A stretch of DNA of 57,099 nt from Paraburkholderia dilworthii (GTDB lineage: Bacteria; Pseudomonadota; Gammaproteobacteria; Burkholderiales; Burkholderiaceae). Shown here one piece after another: positions 25,776-34,268 of this stretch (positions are counted from its first letter, which is position 1; each line of letters opens with the position of its first letter). A program made the translations under genes and the position numbers. Under the pieces are notes generated by a model, which was not told the DNA's origin, did no database searches, and was given only the letters and a program-made list of their open reading frames with translations. Location: the NCBI RefSeq assembly GCF_000472525.1, contig NZ_AWZT01000032.1, forward strand, positions 325 to 57,423, given 5' to 3'.

Positions 25776-26806
25776 CTCGCGCGGCCCTGATTCTGCTGTC
25801 GATCGGGACGGCGCTGTTTGTCGGCCTGCTCGCCTGGCAGGGTTTCGGATCGGTTGTGTCGACGCTGCTCGCGGCCGGTTGGGGGCTCGCGCTCGTCGCG
25901 GCGTTTCACGTCGTGCCGCTCGCGCTCGACGCCGGCGCGATTTCCGTGCTGTTGCCGCGCCGCCGCGACGGAGCACCTGATCATCGTCACCATCACCCCT
26001 TGTCGGTGCGCGACGCACTGTTCGCGCGATGGATCGGCGAGTCCGTGAATAGTCTGTTGCCGGCCGGCCAGATCGGCGGGCCGGTCGTGATGGTGCGGCA
26101 ACTCTCGCAGCGCGGCATGCGCATGCGCGACGCGGCCGCGGCCATCACCGTGAGCACGACCGCTCAGGCGCTTGCGCAAATCATCTTCGCGCTGTTCGGG
26201 CTGCTGATGTTCGGCGCCTACGCGGCGCACGGCGCGCTGCACGACCTGCAAACCGCTACGCTGATTGCAACGGCCTTGCTTGGCGGCATGATCGTCGGTT
26301 TTTATTATGCGCAACGGCGCGGGCTGTTTGGCCGGCTGCTCGGCGTGCTGTCGAGGGTCTTCGGCAAGCGCGACTGGTCCGGACTGATGACTCGCGCCGA
26401 AGCCGTCGATGCCGCCGTCCAGGCCATGTACCGCGAGCGCGCCCGCGTGGCGGCGAGCTTTGTGCTGAGTCTTGCGGGCTGGGTCGTCGGCACGGTGGAA
26501 GTGTGGCTCGCGCTGCGCTTTCTCGGCCATCCCGTCGACTGGATCGACGCGCTGCTGCTAGAAAGCGTCGGTCAGGCCATTCGTGGCGCGGCCTTCATGA
26601 TCCCCGGCTCGCTCGGCGTGCAGGAAGGCGGCTATCTGCTGCTTGCGCCGCTGGTGGGTTTGCCGCCCGATGCGGCGCTGGCGTTGTCGCTCGCGAAGCG
26701 CGCGCGCGAAATCCTGCTAGGCTTGCCAGGTCTGCTGGTCTTGCACTTCAGCGAACGAAGCTGGCAGCGGCGGCGTGCTCTTGGGCACGTTCCCGCTGTC
26801 GATTAA
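25772..26806 (+). CDS. HpnL/LPG-synthase-TM-like flippase-domain membrane protein
   Basis: The 344-residue inner-membrane protein has about eight hydrophobic segments of the flippase-like (UPF0104, AglD/MprF N-terminal) family. Recognisable blocks are ESVNSLLPAGQIGGPVVMVR and GQAIRGAAFMIPGSLGVQEGGYLLLAPL, the latter matching the HpnL/TIGR03476 subgroup. The His-rich loop DHRHHHPL near residue 70 is unusual. Members move lipids or polyprenyl carriers across membranes. It is coupled by ATGA to the oxygenase gene. No hopanoid genes are present in the window, so a hopanoid role is not indicated. Confidence 0.82.
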   Translation: MTRAALILLSIGTALFVGLLAWQGFGSVVSTLLAAGWGLALVAAFHVVPLALDAGAISVLLPRRRDGAPDHRHHHPLSVRDALFARWIGESVNSLLPAGQIGGPVVMVRQLSQRGMRMRDAAAAITVSTTAQALAQIIFALFGLLMFGAYAAHGALHDLQTATLIATALLGGMIVGFYYAQRRGLFGRLLGVLSRVFGKRDWSGLMTRAEAVDAAVQAMYRERARVAASFVLSLAGWVVGTVEVWLALRFLGHPVDWIDALLLESVGQAIRGAAFMIPGSLGVQEGGYLLLAPLVGLPPDAALALSLAKRAREILLGLPGLLVLHFSERSWQRRRALGHVPAVD

Positions 26807-26833
26807 ACTCCGTATCTTTTCAAAGGACCGCGC

Positions 26834-27598
26834 ATGCGTGCCATCATCCTCGCTGCGGGCCTCGGCCTGCGTCTCCAGCAACCGCCGGAAGCCCAGTTCC
26901 CGAAGTGCCTGTTGCAGTTCGACGGCATGAGCCTGCTCGAGCGGCACTTGCAGATGCTCGAAACCGCCGGCGTGACGGACGTCGTGCTGGCGCTCGGTTT
27001 TCAGCCCGAGTCGGTGCAGGCGGAACTGGCGCGCATCAACTGGCCGCACAAAGTCGAAACGGTGCTGAACACGCGCTACGACCTGGGCAGCGTGCTGACG
27101 GTGCACACGGTGGCCGAGGCGCTGACACGCGGCGGCGACGTGCTGCTGATGGACGCCGACGTGCTCTACGACGAGCGCATTCTGGCCGCGCTGGTCGCCG
27201 GCGAAACGGTCAACCGTCTGTTGATCGACCGCGATTTCGAAGCCGGCGATGAACCCGTGAAGCTGTGTCTGAAAGACGGTGTACCGGTTGAATTGCGCAA
27301 GCAACTCGCGGTGAATCTGGAGTACGACACCATCGGCGAATCCGTTGGCTTTTTCCGCTTCCGCCAGGAAACGGCGCAGCGCTTCGCGCAAATCGTGGCG
27401 GGTTATATCGACAGCGGCCGGGCCAACTTGCCGCACGAAGAAGCCGTGCGCGATCTGCTGCTGGAGCGCAGCCAGGTGTTCGATACCGCCGACGTGACCG
27501 GCGCACCGTGGATCGAGATCGACTTCCCGAACGACGTCGCGCGTGCGGCCACCGAAATCCTGCCGCAGTTGCAACCGCTGGTTAGCGCGTCGCGCTGA
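26834..27598 (+). CDS. Nucleotidyltransferase, cytidylyltransferase-like (LicC/PntC type)
   Basis: The 254-residue protein is an NTP-transferase Rossmann-type enzyme with LAAGLGLRL (residues 6-14), FPK at 22-24 and the metal-binding DAD at 107-109. It most resembles enzymes that activate phosphocholine, 2-aminoethylphosphonate or inositol phosphate with CTP. It follows the flippase gene after 27 bases. Because the cluster begins with a CDP-alcohol phosphotransferase, the simplest reading is that this enzyme makes the CDP-headgroup used by that transferase. The nucleotide (CTP) and the alcohol are inferred, not shown. Confidence 0.8.
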   Translation: MRAIILAAGLGLRLQQPPEAQFPKCLLQFDGMSLLERHLQMLETAGVTDVVLALGFQPESVQAELARINWPHKVETVLNTRYDLGSVLTVHTVAEALTRGGDVLLMDADVLYDERILAALVAGETVNRLLIDRDFEAGDEPVKLCLKDGVPVELRKQLAVNLEYDTIGESVGFFRFRQETAQRFAQIVAGYIDSGRANLPHEEAVRDLLLERSQVFDTADVTGAPWIEIDFPNDVARAATEILPQLQPLVSASR

Positions 27599-27655
27599 GC
27601 TGCACCGCGCGTCACGCGTCGTGCATCAAGCGTTATGCAACACGCGCGGCGTGCC

Positions 27656-27686
27656 ACGAAGAGCCGGCTCCATGCCGGCTCTTCGT
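27656..27686. terminator. 13-bp perfect hairpin without a T-run
   Basis: Arms ACGAAGAGCCGGC and GCCGGCTCTTCGT flank a 5-base loop, 57 bases after the nucleotidyltransferase stop. There is no T-run on either side, so it may be a 3'-end stabiliser or a weak terminator. It closes the four-gene cluster. Confidence 0.5.
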
Positions 27687-27800
27687 CGTTCAACGCGTCG
27701 TTCAACGGTTATTCAAGGCGTCGCGCAATAACCTAGGTTGCCGCTGCAATGCCATAATCGACGCTTTATCTCGACGGCCTTGCCAACCGTCGCTCTGCTA

Positions 27801-29204
27801 ATGCCTTTCGCTTTAGGCGCTTTCATTGTTCCGCTAATCGTTGCGTGTGCGATGTTCATGGAAAACGTGGACGGCACGGTCATCGTGACGTCGCTGCCCG
27901 TCCTGGCGCGCGATCTCGGTCAGGACCCCATCACGCTGAAGCTGGCCGTCACCGCGTATGTGATCGGTCTCGGCGTATTCATTCCGATTTGCGGCTGGGT
28001 CGCAGACCGCTTCGGTTCGCGCACGGTGTTTCGCACGGCCATCGGCATCTTCATGGCCGGCTCGCTGATGTGCGCGGCATCGACTTCGCTTGGCATGTTC
28101 GTGGCTGCGCGCTTCGTGCAAGGCATTGGCGGCGCGATGATGGTGCCAGTGGGTCGCATCATCATTTTCCGTTCGGTGCCGAAATCCGAGTTCATCCGCG
28201 CGGTCAATTATCTGACGGTGCCCGCGCTGCTCGGCCCCGTGGTCGGCCCGCCGCTCGGCGGCTTTATCACGACCTATCTGCATTGGCGCCTGATCTTCTT
28301 CGTCAATATTCCGATCGGTTTGTTCGGTATCTGGCTCGCCAATAAGCACATCGCCAACGTGCGCGAAGCGCATCCTGGCCGGCTCGACTGGACCGGCTTT
28401 CTGTTGTCTGCGAGCGGCGCGTCGCTGTTCATGCTCGGGCTCTCGCTGGTGGGCGGCGAACTCGTGCCAAACACCGTGTCGTTCGGCATGTGCGCTGTCG
28501 GTGTCGTGCTGCTGGTGGGTTACGTGCTCTACGCGAATCGTGTGGAGTTGCCAGTGCTCGATTTGCGCCTTCTGCGTATTCCGAGCTTTCATGCGAGCGT
28601 GGCGGGCGGGTCGCTCTTTCGCATCGGGCTCGGCGCGGTGCCGTTTCTATTGCCGCTCGCGTTACAGGAAGGCCTCGGCATGACCGCGTTCGTGGCGGGA
28701 TCGATTACGTGCGCGTCCGCATTCGGCTCGATCTTCATGAAGGCGGCGACCTCGCGCATACTTCGGCGCTTCGGCTTTCGCACTGTGTTGATGCTCAACG
28801 CGGGTTGTGCGGGCGTTGCTATCGCGATCTACGGCCTGTTCTTTCCCGGCACGCCGCACTGGTTGATCTGGTGTGTGGTACTGGTCGGCGGCTTCTTTCC
28901 GTCGCTTCAGTTCACGTCGTTAAATACACTGGCGTATGCCGATATTCCGAGTCGCGACGTCGGCCGCGCGACGAGCGTCGCGAGCGTGATCCAGCAGATT
29001 TCGCTCGGGCTCGGCGTGACCATCGCGGGCATCGTGCTGCAAATCTCGCACAACGTGCAGGGTCATTCGAGCATCGTGTTCTCGGACTTCTGGCCGGCGT
29101 TTGTAGTGGTCGGCCTGTTCTCGTTCCTGTCGATTCCGGTGACAGCACGTTTGCCGCATGACGCGGGCGATGAAATCGCCCGCGGCCGTCGCAGCACTGC
29201 GTGA
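27801..29204 (+). CDS. MFS transporter, DHA2 (14-helix drug:H+ antiporter) type
   Basis: The 467-residue membrane protein has about 13-14 hydrophobic segments. MENVDGTVIVTSLPVLARDL is the typical DHA2 first helix, GWVADRFGSRTVF is MFS motif A, and GGAMMVPVGRIIIF is motif C-like. It likely exports a drug or metabolite with proton exchange. I start at ATG 27801 just before the first helix; a TTG at 27738 would add 21 residues and cannot be excluded. It stands between the lipid-type cluster and the convergent ectoine importer operon; no regulator gene is adjacent. Confidence 0.82.
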   Translation: MPFALGAFIVPLIVACAMFMENVDGTVIVTSLPVLARDLGQDPITLKLAVTAYVIGLGVFIPICGWVADRFGSRTVFRTAIGIFMAGSLMCAASTSLGMFVAARFVQGIGGAMMVPVGRIIIFRSVPKSEFIRAVNYLTVPALLGPVVGPPLGGFITTYLHWRLIFFVNIPIGLFGIWLANKHIANVREAHPGRLDWTGFLLSASGASLFMLGLSLVGGELVPNTVSFGMCAVGVVLLVGYVLYANRVELPVLDLRLLRIPSFHASVAGGSLFRIGLGAVPFLLPLALQEGLGMTAFVAGSITCASAFGSIFMKAATSRILRRFGFRTVLMLNAGCAGVAIAIYGLFFPGTPHWLIWCVVLVGGFFPSLQFTSLNTLAYADIPSRDVGRATSVASVIQQISLGLGVTIAGIVLQISHNVQGHSSIVFSDFWPAFVVVGLFSFLSIPVTARLPHDAGDEIARGRRSTA

Positions 29205-29229
29205 CAGCAAGAAGCGAAGCTTAAGCAGA

Positions 29230-30123
29230 TCACACCGCCTCTTTTACGGCGCGCAGGAACTGCTGCGTGCGCTCATGTTGAGGCGCGCTGAAGAACTGCT
29301 GCGGCGGCCCTTGCTCGATGATCTTGCCTTGCGAGAAAAAGCACACACGGTCCGCGAATTCGCGAGCGAAACCCATCTGGTGCGTGACCATCAGCATCGT
29401 CAGATTGTGTTCGCTGCCGAGTCGCCGGATCACGTTCAGCACTTCGCCGCACAACTCGGGGTCGAGCGCGGACGTCACTTCGTCGAACAGCATGACTTTA
29501 GGCCGCATGGCAAGCGCGCGTGCGATCGCCACACGCTGTTGCTGGCCGCCCGATAACTGCGACGGATAGTGATTGCATTTATCCTCGAGCCCGACGAGCG
29601 ACAGCAGATCGCGAGCACGCTCGGTCGCTTCCTTGCGCGACAGGCCCAGCACCTGCATTGGCGCTTCAATCGTATTGGCGAGCGCCGTCATATGCGGAAA
29701 CAGATTGAAGCTCTGAAATACCATGCCGATCTTGCTGCGCACGCGCCGCAAATGTTTCAGCGATGCCGGCACCAGCACGCCGTTCCTGTGCATATGCGTA
29801 AGAGGCTCACCATCCACTTCGATCATGCCGCCCGTCAGCGGATCGAGCGTCATCAGCACGCGCAATAGCGTCGATTTGCCCGAACCGCTCGGCCCGATGA
29901 TCGCTACTTTCTCGTTGCGGGCAATCTCCAGATTGAGTTCGTCGAGCACGGTCAGCGCACCGTAGCGCTTCGTCACGCCGGCGAAGCGCACCATCGGCGC
30001 CTCGCCCGGCGTGCCGGCCTTCGGGTCTAGCAGGGAAGCGGGATCGTCTCGTTTCATCGGGTTCTCCACAGATAAAGCCGAATGCGGCGGGGTAGGGGCA
30101 TCGAGGTCGGTCTTCACGGTCAT
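29230..30123 (-). CDS. ehuA: Ectoine/hydroxyectoine ABC importer ATP-binding protein EhuA
   Basis: The 297-residue polar-amino-acid-type ATPase has Walker A IIGPSGSGKST, Q-loop MVFQSFNLFPHM, signature LSGGQQQRVAIARA, Walker B VMLFDEVTSALDPE and VTHQMGFAREF. The LLRVLMTLDPLTGGMIEVDGE stretch is characteristic of EhuA. It energises import through EhuC and EhuD. The ATG at 30123 overlaps the ehuD stop (ATGA); an internal ATG at 30057 with GGAG upstream would give a family-typical 275 residues, so the first 22 residues may not be made. It is last in the leftward ehuBCDA operon. Confidence 0.9.
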   Translation of the reverse strand: MTVKTDLDAPTPPHSALSVENPMKRDDPASLLDPKAGTPGEAPMVRFAGVTKRYGALTVLDELNLEIARNEKVAIIGPSGSGKSTLLRVLMTLDPLTGGMIEVDGEPLTHMHRNGVLVPASLKHLRRVRSKIGMVFQSFNLFPHMTALANTIEAPMQVLGLSRKEATERARDLLSLVGLEDKCNHYPSQLSGGQQQRVAIARALAMRPKVMLFDEVTSALDPELCGEVLNVIRRLGSEHNLTMLMVTHQMGFAREFADRVCFFSQGKIIEQGPPQQFFSAPQHERTQQFLRAVKEAV

Positions 30124-30779
30124 GGCAACCTCAGGCCGTATTCGAGCCGCCGCACGAGGTGCGCGAACGTCACGCTGATCAGCAGGAAGAAGATGCCCGC
30201 GAGCGTGATCGGCTCCAGATAGCGGAAGGTCTCGGAGCCGATGTTCTTCGCCTGCTGCATCAGTTCGACCACGGTAATCGCCGAGAGTACGGGCGTGTCC
30301 TTGAACATCGCTACCAGATAGTTGCCGAGCGCGGGAATCACCGGGCGAATCGCCTGCGGCAGAATCACGCCGCTATAGGTGCGCCACGGCGACAGCGACA
30401 GCGCGCAGGCCGCTTCCCACTGACCGCGCGCCACGCCGTTCAGGCCGGCGCGATACACCTCCGACGTGTAGCACGCGTAGTGCAGCGCGATACCCACGGT
30501 GCCCGCCGTCAAAGCGGACATCGTGATGCCATACACCGGCAGCACATAGAACAGCACGTACACCTGAATCAGCAACGGCGTACTGCGAATGAACTCGACA
30601 ATAAACCCAACTGTGCGCGACACCGCCTTGACCGGGCTGCGCCGCAGCACGGCCAGCACGAGCCCGAGCACCAACGCGATTGCAAAACCGATCAACGTAA
30701 TGAGGATCGTGTACATCGACGCGCGCAACAGCGCGGGCAGGATTTGCTCTGCGTAATGCAGGTCGAAAAAGCTGTTCAT
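30120..30779 (-). CDS. ehuD: Ectoine/hydroxyectoine ABC importer permease EhuD
   Basis: A 219-residue His/Glu-type amino-acid permease with about five membrane helices, FIRSTPLLIQVYVLFYVLP near the middle and the EAA loop WEAACALSLSPWRTYSGVILPQA. FKDTPVLSAITVVELMQQAKNIGSETFRYLEP matches EhuD. It pairs with EhuC to form the channel for (hydroxy)ectoine. Both ends overlap neighbours by ATGA junctions, showing tight coupling within ehuBCDA. Confidence 0.9.
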   Translation of the reverse strand: MNSFFDLHYAEQILPALLRASMYTILITLIGFAIALVLGLVLAVLRRSPVKAVSRTVGFIVEFIRSTPLLIQVYVLFYVLPVYGITMSALTAGTVGIALHYACYTSEVYRAGLNGVARGQWEAACALSLSPWRTYSGVILPQAIRPVIPALGNYLVAMFKDTPVLSAITVVELMQQAKNIGSETFRYLEPITLAGIFFLLISVTFAHLVRRLEYGLRLP

Positions 30780-31435
30780 CGGACGGCCCTCTGGATGATG
30801 CCGTGACTCACGCGGCGCTCGAAATGCCGCATCAGCGCAACGAGAATCTGCGCGAGCACGAAGTAGATAACCAGCGTGAGCATGAAAATCTCGGCGGTCT
30901 TGAAAGTCGCCTCGTCGAGTTGCCGTGCGCGAAACGTCAGGTCCGACAGCGTGATCAGCGATACCAGCGACGTGCCCTTGAGTAGTTCGATCATCAGATT
31001 GGTGGCGGGCGGCAGCGCATTGATCATCGCTTGCGGCAGCACGATGCGGCGCATTCTGGAAAGCGGCGACATGTTGAGCGCGAGCGCGGCCTCGAACTGT
31101 CCGCCGGGCACCGAACGCAGTGCGCCGCGCAGAATTTCCGAGCCGTACGCGCCATAGTGCAAACCGAGTCCGACGATGGCGACGGTAAACGGCGTCATCT
31201 CGATGCGAAACGGCGGCAGTGGCAGCACGAAGAAAAACCAGAACAGTTGCACGAGCAACGAGGTGCCGCGAAAGATCTCGACGTAAGCATTGCCGAGCCA
31301 GCGCAGCGGCGCCCACGGCGCGAGCTTCGCGGCTGTTCCGACGAACGCCATCACGATCGCGAGCACGGTTGCGCAGGCGGCGATCTCGATCGTCACGAGC
31401 GTGCCTTGGAGCAGCAGGGGAAATAGTTCACGCAT
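30776..31435 (-). CDS. ehuC: Ectoine/hydroxyectoine ABC importer permease EhuC
   Basis: A 219-residue permease with about five helices, VEIFRGTSLLVQLFWFFFVLPL, and the EAA loop FEAALALNMSPLSRMRRIVLPQA. LLKGTSLVSLITLSDLTFRARQL identifies the EhuC branch of polar-amino-acid permeases. I start at ATG 31435 (MRELFPLLLQGT); the frame extends to 31474 but those residues are not conserved-looking. It overlaps ehuD by four bases and lies 108 bases after ehuB. Confidence 0.9.
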   Translation of the reverse strand: MRELFPLLLQGTLVTIEIAACATVLAIVMAFVGTAAKLAPWAPLRWLGNAYVEIFRGTSLLVQLFWFFFVLPLPPFRIEMTPFTVAIVGLGLHYGAYGSEILRGALRSVPGGQFEAALALNMSPLSRMRRIVLPQAMINALPPATNLMIELLKGTSLVSLITLSDLTFRARQLDEATFKTAEIFMLTLVIYFVLAQILVALMRHFERRVSHGIIQRAVR

Positions 31436-31543
31436 GGCGGTTCCTCGCTTGCATGACGGTGCGTGCGCTTGCACGCGCCTGTAACTTGAGTGCCGGCGCT
31501 TGCCGGCGCGATGTCGATTCGCTTGCGATGCGTGTGGCTTCGC

Positions 31544-32398
31544 TTACTTGCCGCAGATCTCGGCGGCGGTGCGCGTCGTCAGATTCGTTTTGTCGAAGCC
31601 GAACGGCGCCACGGTTTGCAGATGGTCGGCCGTGCCGAGCCACTCCTGCAACTGCTTGTTGACCGCATCGCGCAGATCGCCGTCTTCCGGGCGGAATGCG
31701 AGAGCACCGTAGCCGGTGTGCTTCGGGTCGTCGGTGAACTTCGCGACGGCCTCGACCTGGTCAGATGCTTTCGCGGCGAGACCCTTCATCGTGAGCGCGG
31801 TTCCGGCGGCGGCGTCGGCGCGGCGTGCACGAACGGCTTGCAGTTGCGCGGTCGTGTCGGGCACCTGCATGAGTTGGGCGTCTTTCACGCCGGCATCGCG
31901 CGAATTGGCGAGTTCCACTGCACCGGCCATCACGGCGAGTTTGAGGTCGGGCTGCTTGCCGATATCGCCGTAGCTATGCAGATTCTTTGGATTGCCTTTG
32001 AGCACCAGAAGCGTGTCCTGAATCTGATACTGCGGATTGGCGAACGCGACCTGCTTGCAACGCTCCGGCGTGATGTACATGCCCGCTGCGATCACGTCGA
32101 AACGGCCCGCGCGCAGACCGGGAATGAGCGAGCCCCATTCGGTCAGCACGCCATCTACTTTCTTCACGCCCATTCTCCCGAAAATTTTCCGGGCGATTTC
32201 CGGCGACTCGCCGGTCACCTTGCCGTCCGGCGTGGTGTACGCGAACGGCGCTTCATTTGCATAGCCGATGCGCACTTCGCCGGTGCGTTGAATGCGCTGC
32301 AACGTCGTTTCGGCCGACGCATGTTGTGCCGGCATGGCCAGAGCCGCCGCCGCGACGCAGAGGGCTCCCAGCAATCCTGAAGTGCGCTTCGCTTTCAT
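31544..32398 (-). CDS. ehuB: Ectoine/hydroxyectoine-binding periplasmic protein EhuB
   Basis: The 284-residue product has a signal peptide cleaved after QHASA (about residue 29) and a family-3 solute-binding fold starting TLQRIQRTGEVRIGYANEAPFAY. The segments DGVLTEWGSLIPGLRAGRFDVIAAGMYITPERCKQV and KHTGYGALAFRPED match EhuB, which captures ectoine and 5-hydroxyectoine in the periplasm through an aromatic cage. It is the first gene of the leftward importer operon, divergent from enuR; the shared 265-base gap carries a candidate EnuR site at 32536-32551. Confidence 0.9.
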   Translation of the reverse strand: MKAKRTSGLLGALCVAAAALAMPAQHASAETTLQRIQRTGEVRIGYANEAPFAYTTPDGKVTGESPEIARKIFGRMGVKKVDGVLTEWGSLIPGLRAGRFDVIAAGMYITPERCKQVAFANPQYQIQDTLLVLKGNPKNLHSYGDIGKQPDLKLAVMAGAVELANSRDAGVKDAQLMQVPDTTAQLQAVRARRADAAAGTALTMKGLAAKASDQVEAVAKFTDDPKHTGYGALAFRPEDGDLRDAVNKQLQEWLGTADHLQTVAPFGFDKTNLTTRTAAEICGK

Positions 32399-32535
32399 AT
32401 CGATTCCGTGGTGTGGCGTGATGAATGTCGCGGCGCATCATGCGCGCGGCAACGCGAAGGGCCGGCGATATCCGCGCTTCACTAGCCTCGCGCCGTAACC
32501 CTGAATGCAGCATACAAAGCCAATTTTTTGTTGCG

Positions 32536-32551
32536 ATTGCTCTAGGACAAT
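32536..32551. promoter_or_regulatory. Candidate EnuR operator, copy 1 (ehuB/enuR gap)
   Basis: ATTGCTCTAGGACAAT is a near-palindrome (ATTG...CTAG...CAAT) that shares 13 of 16 bases, including CTAGGACAAT in full, with 34127-34142 before eutB. The two copies lie in the two intergenic gaps of the locus that should hold regulated promoters, which suggests binding by EnuR. Confidence 0.6.
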
Positions 32552-32663
32552 AATTTTCCCGGCCTGTTTGGCGGCAGTATGAGAGGCGTTGGCACGTCGC
32601 ATCGTGGGCTTGTAGACATAACCGGCTGCAAGGGTAAACGACGACAGGACAGTAGCTCATAAC

Positions 32664-34094
32664 ATGGGCTTGCAACAGCAGAACGTGGAGGCGCAGGTGA
32701 TCGAGCAGTGGCGTGACGCAGTGCGGGCGGTGCACGGCGTGGAGTCGAAGTACAAACGGCTGGTGAAGGCCATCGCGGGCGATATCGAAAGCGCTTCGCT
32801 GCCCGCGGGCGCGCGTCTGCCGCCGCAGCGCGATGTGGCCGGCGAGCTGGCAATCAGCGTTCAGACCGTGACCAACGCATACAAGGAACTGGAGCGGCAA
32901 GGGCTGATCCGCTGCGAGGTGGGGCGCGGCAGCTTCGTTGCGGCGCGCGTCACCGAGACCATGTCGAACTATATGCTCGATACGGCAGAGCGCTCGGTGG
33001 TCGACTTTTCGATTGCGCGCATCATCCATACGGCGGAGCACGACGCGATGTGGCGCAAGGTCTGCGCGACGCTGTCCACACTCGACGACCAGCCGTGGAT
33101 TCGCGCATTCCGTCCGATTGCGGGCTTCGAGCATCATCGGCAGGCGGGCGTCGCGTGGCTTGCCTCGTTGGGCATGCCCGCTTCCGCTGATACGCTGCTC
33201 GTCACGAATGGCGCCGCGCACGGCATCTTCCTCGCGCTCGCGTCGCTCGTGGGCCCCGGCGACACCGTGCTGTGCGAAAGCCTCACCGACCACGGTGTGA
33301 TCGGCTCGGCTAATGTGCTCGGCTTCACGCTGAAGGGCCTCGAAATCGACGAATATGGCATACACCCCGAACATTTCGAGGAGATGTGCGACAGCGAGCG
33401 GATCAGCGCGCTCGTCTGCACGCCCACGCTCAACAACCCCACCGTCGCGATGATGCCCGATTCGCGGCGCCGCGCGATTGCGCGCATCGCGGAGCGCTAC
33501 GGCGTATACATCATCGAGGACGATGTCTACGGCCCATTGCCCGCCAGGGCCGCGACGCCGATCGCGAGTCTGATCCCCGAGTTGTCGTTCTATTGCACGA
33601 GTCTGACGAAGTCGGTACTGACAGGTTTGCGCATCGGCTATCTGACTACGCCACGGCGGCTCGCGCTGCGTGCTGAAAGCGTGTTGCGCGTGAGCAGCTG
33701 GATGGCCACGTCGCCGATGGCCGAAGTCGCAACGCGCTGGATCGTCGACGGCACCGCGGAGCGTCTCGTGCAGATCCAGCGTGAACGTTTGGGCCGGCGC
33801 CAGGCGCTGTTGCAGCAAACGCTCGGCGGCTATGTGCTCGGCGCGCATCCACAGGCTTTGTCCGCATGGCTGCGCGTGCCCGAGCACTGGCAGGCGGACC
33901 GGCTCGTGAGGGAATTGCGCAATCGCGACATTGCCGTGACTTCCGCCGATCCGTTTCTCGTGCGCGGCGCGGACCGGCCGAATGCGGTACGGGTTTGCGT
34001 GGGCGCCGAAGTGAGCGACGAAACGTATAAAGCCGCATTGGAGACGATGCGCGAGGTCTTCGAGCAGTATCCCCAAGTGCACGATTTCACGTGA
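32664..34094 (+). CDS. enuR: EnuR, MocR/PdxR-type regulator of (hydroxy)ectoine utilisation
   Basis: The 476-residue product joins an N-terminal GntR winged helix (about residues 25-95, LPPQRDVAGELAISVQTVTNAYKELERQG) to an aminotransferase class I-like domain. The PLP-binding Lys is K316 in TSLTKSVLTGLRIGY. In characterised EnuR proteins the PLP form senses catabolic intermediates such as L-2,4-diaminobutyrate derivatives and relieves repression of uptake and breakdown genes. It sits between divergent ehuB and co-directional eutB, with matching operator-like motifs in both gaps. The domain architecture is clear; ligand and role follow from the locus. Confidence 0.9.
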   Translation: MGLQQQNVEAQVIEQWRDAVRAVHGVESKYKRLVKAIAGDIESASLPAGARLPPQRDVAGELAISVQTVTNAYKELERQGLIRCEVGRGSFVAARVTETMSNYMLDTAERSVVDFSIARIIHTAEHDAMWRKVCATLSTLDDQPWIRAFRPIAGFEHHRQAGVAWLASLGMPASADTLLVTNGAAHGIFLALASLVGPGDTVLCESLTDHGVIGSANVLGFTLKGLEIDEYGIHPEHFEEMCDSERISALVCTPTLNNPTVAMMPDSRRRAIARIAERYGVYIIEDDVYGPLPARAATPIASLIPELSFYCTSLTKSVLTGLRIGYLTTPRRLALRAESVLRVSSWMATSPMAEVATRWIVDGTAERLVQIQRERLGRRQALLQQTLGGYVLGAHPQALSAWLRVPEHWQADRLVRELRNRDIAVTSADPFLVRGADRPNAVRVCVGAEVSDETYKAALETMREVFEQYPQVHDFT

Positions 34095-34126
34095 CCCGCT
34101 AATCGCACTGCGAGCAGCGTGGGCGA

Positions 34127-34142
34127 AATGAACTAGGACAAT
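34127..34142. promoter_or_regulatory. Candidate EnuR operator, copy 2 (enuR/eutB gap)
   Basis: AATGAACTAGGACAAT matches copy 1 at 32536-32551 in 13 of 16 positions. It lies 127 bases before the eutB start, within the region expected to hold the promoter of the eut/doe operon. Confidence 0.6.
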
Positions 34143-34268
34143 AGAAATCGTTTTTTAGAACATTAGACTGGGCTGCATTGAAAACGATGCGGCCGCAGCC
34201 AGCATGACGCTTCAGTCATCGCAAAGCAGCGACGGCATCGAATTGAACCCTTTCGTGCAGGGCCGTTC

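Noticed and set aside
27684..27706. Direct repeat CGTCGTTCAACG / CGTCGTTCAACG after the lipid-type cluster
   Set aside because: Only two short copies in tandem with no spacer structure; not a CRISPR or attachment site.
32253..34082. 609-codon open frame on the minus strand opposite enuR
   Set aside because: It mirrors the codon pattern of enuR, is rich in Arg/His/Ala as antisense frames of GC-rich genes are, and shows no family motif.
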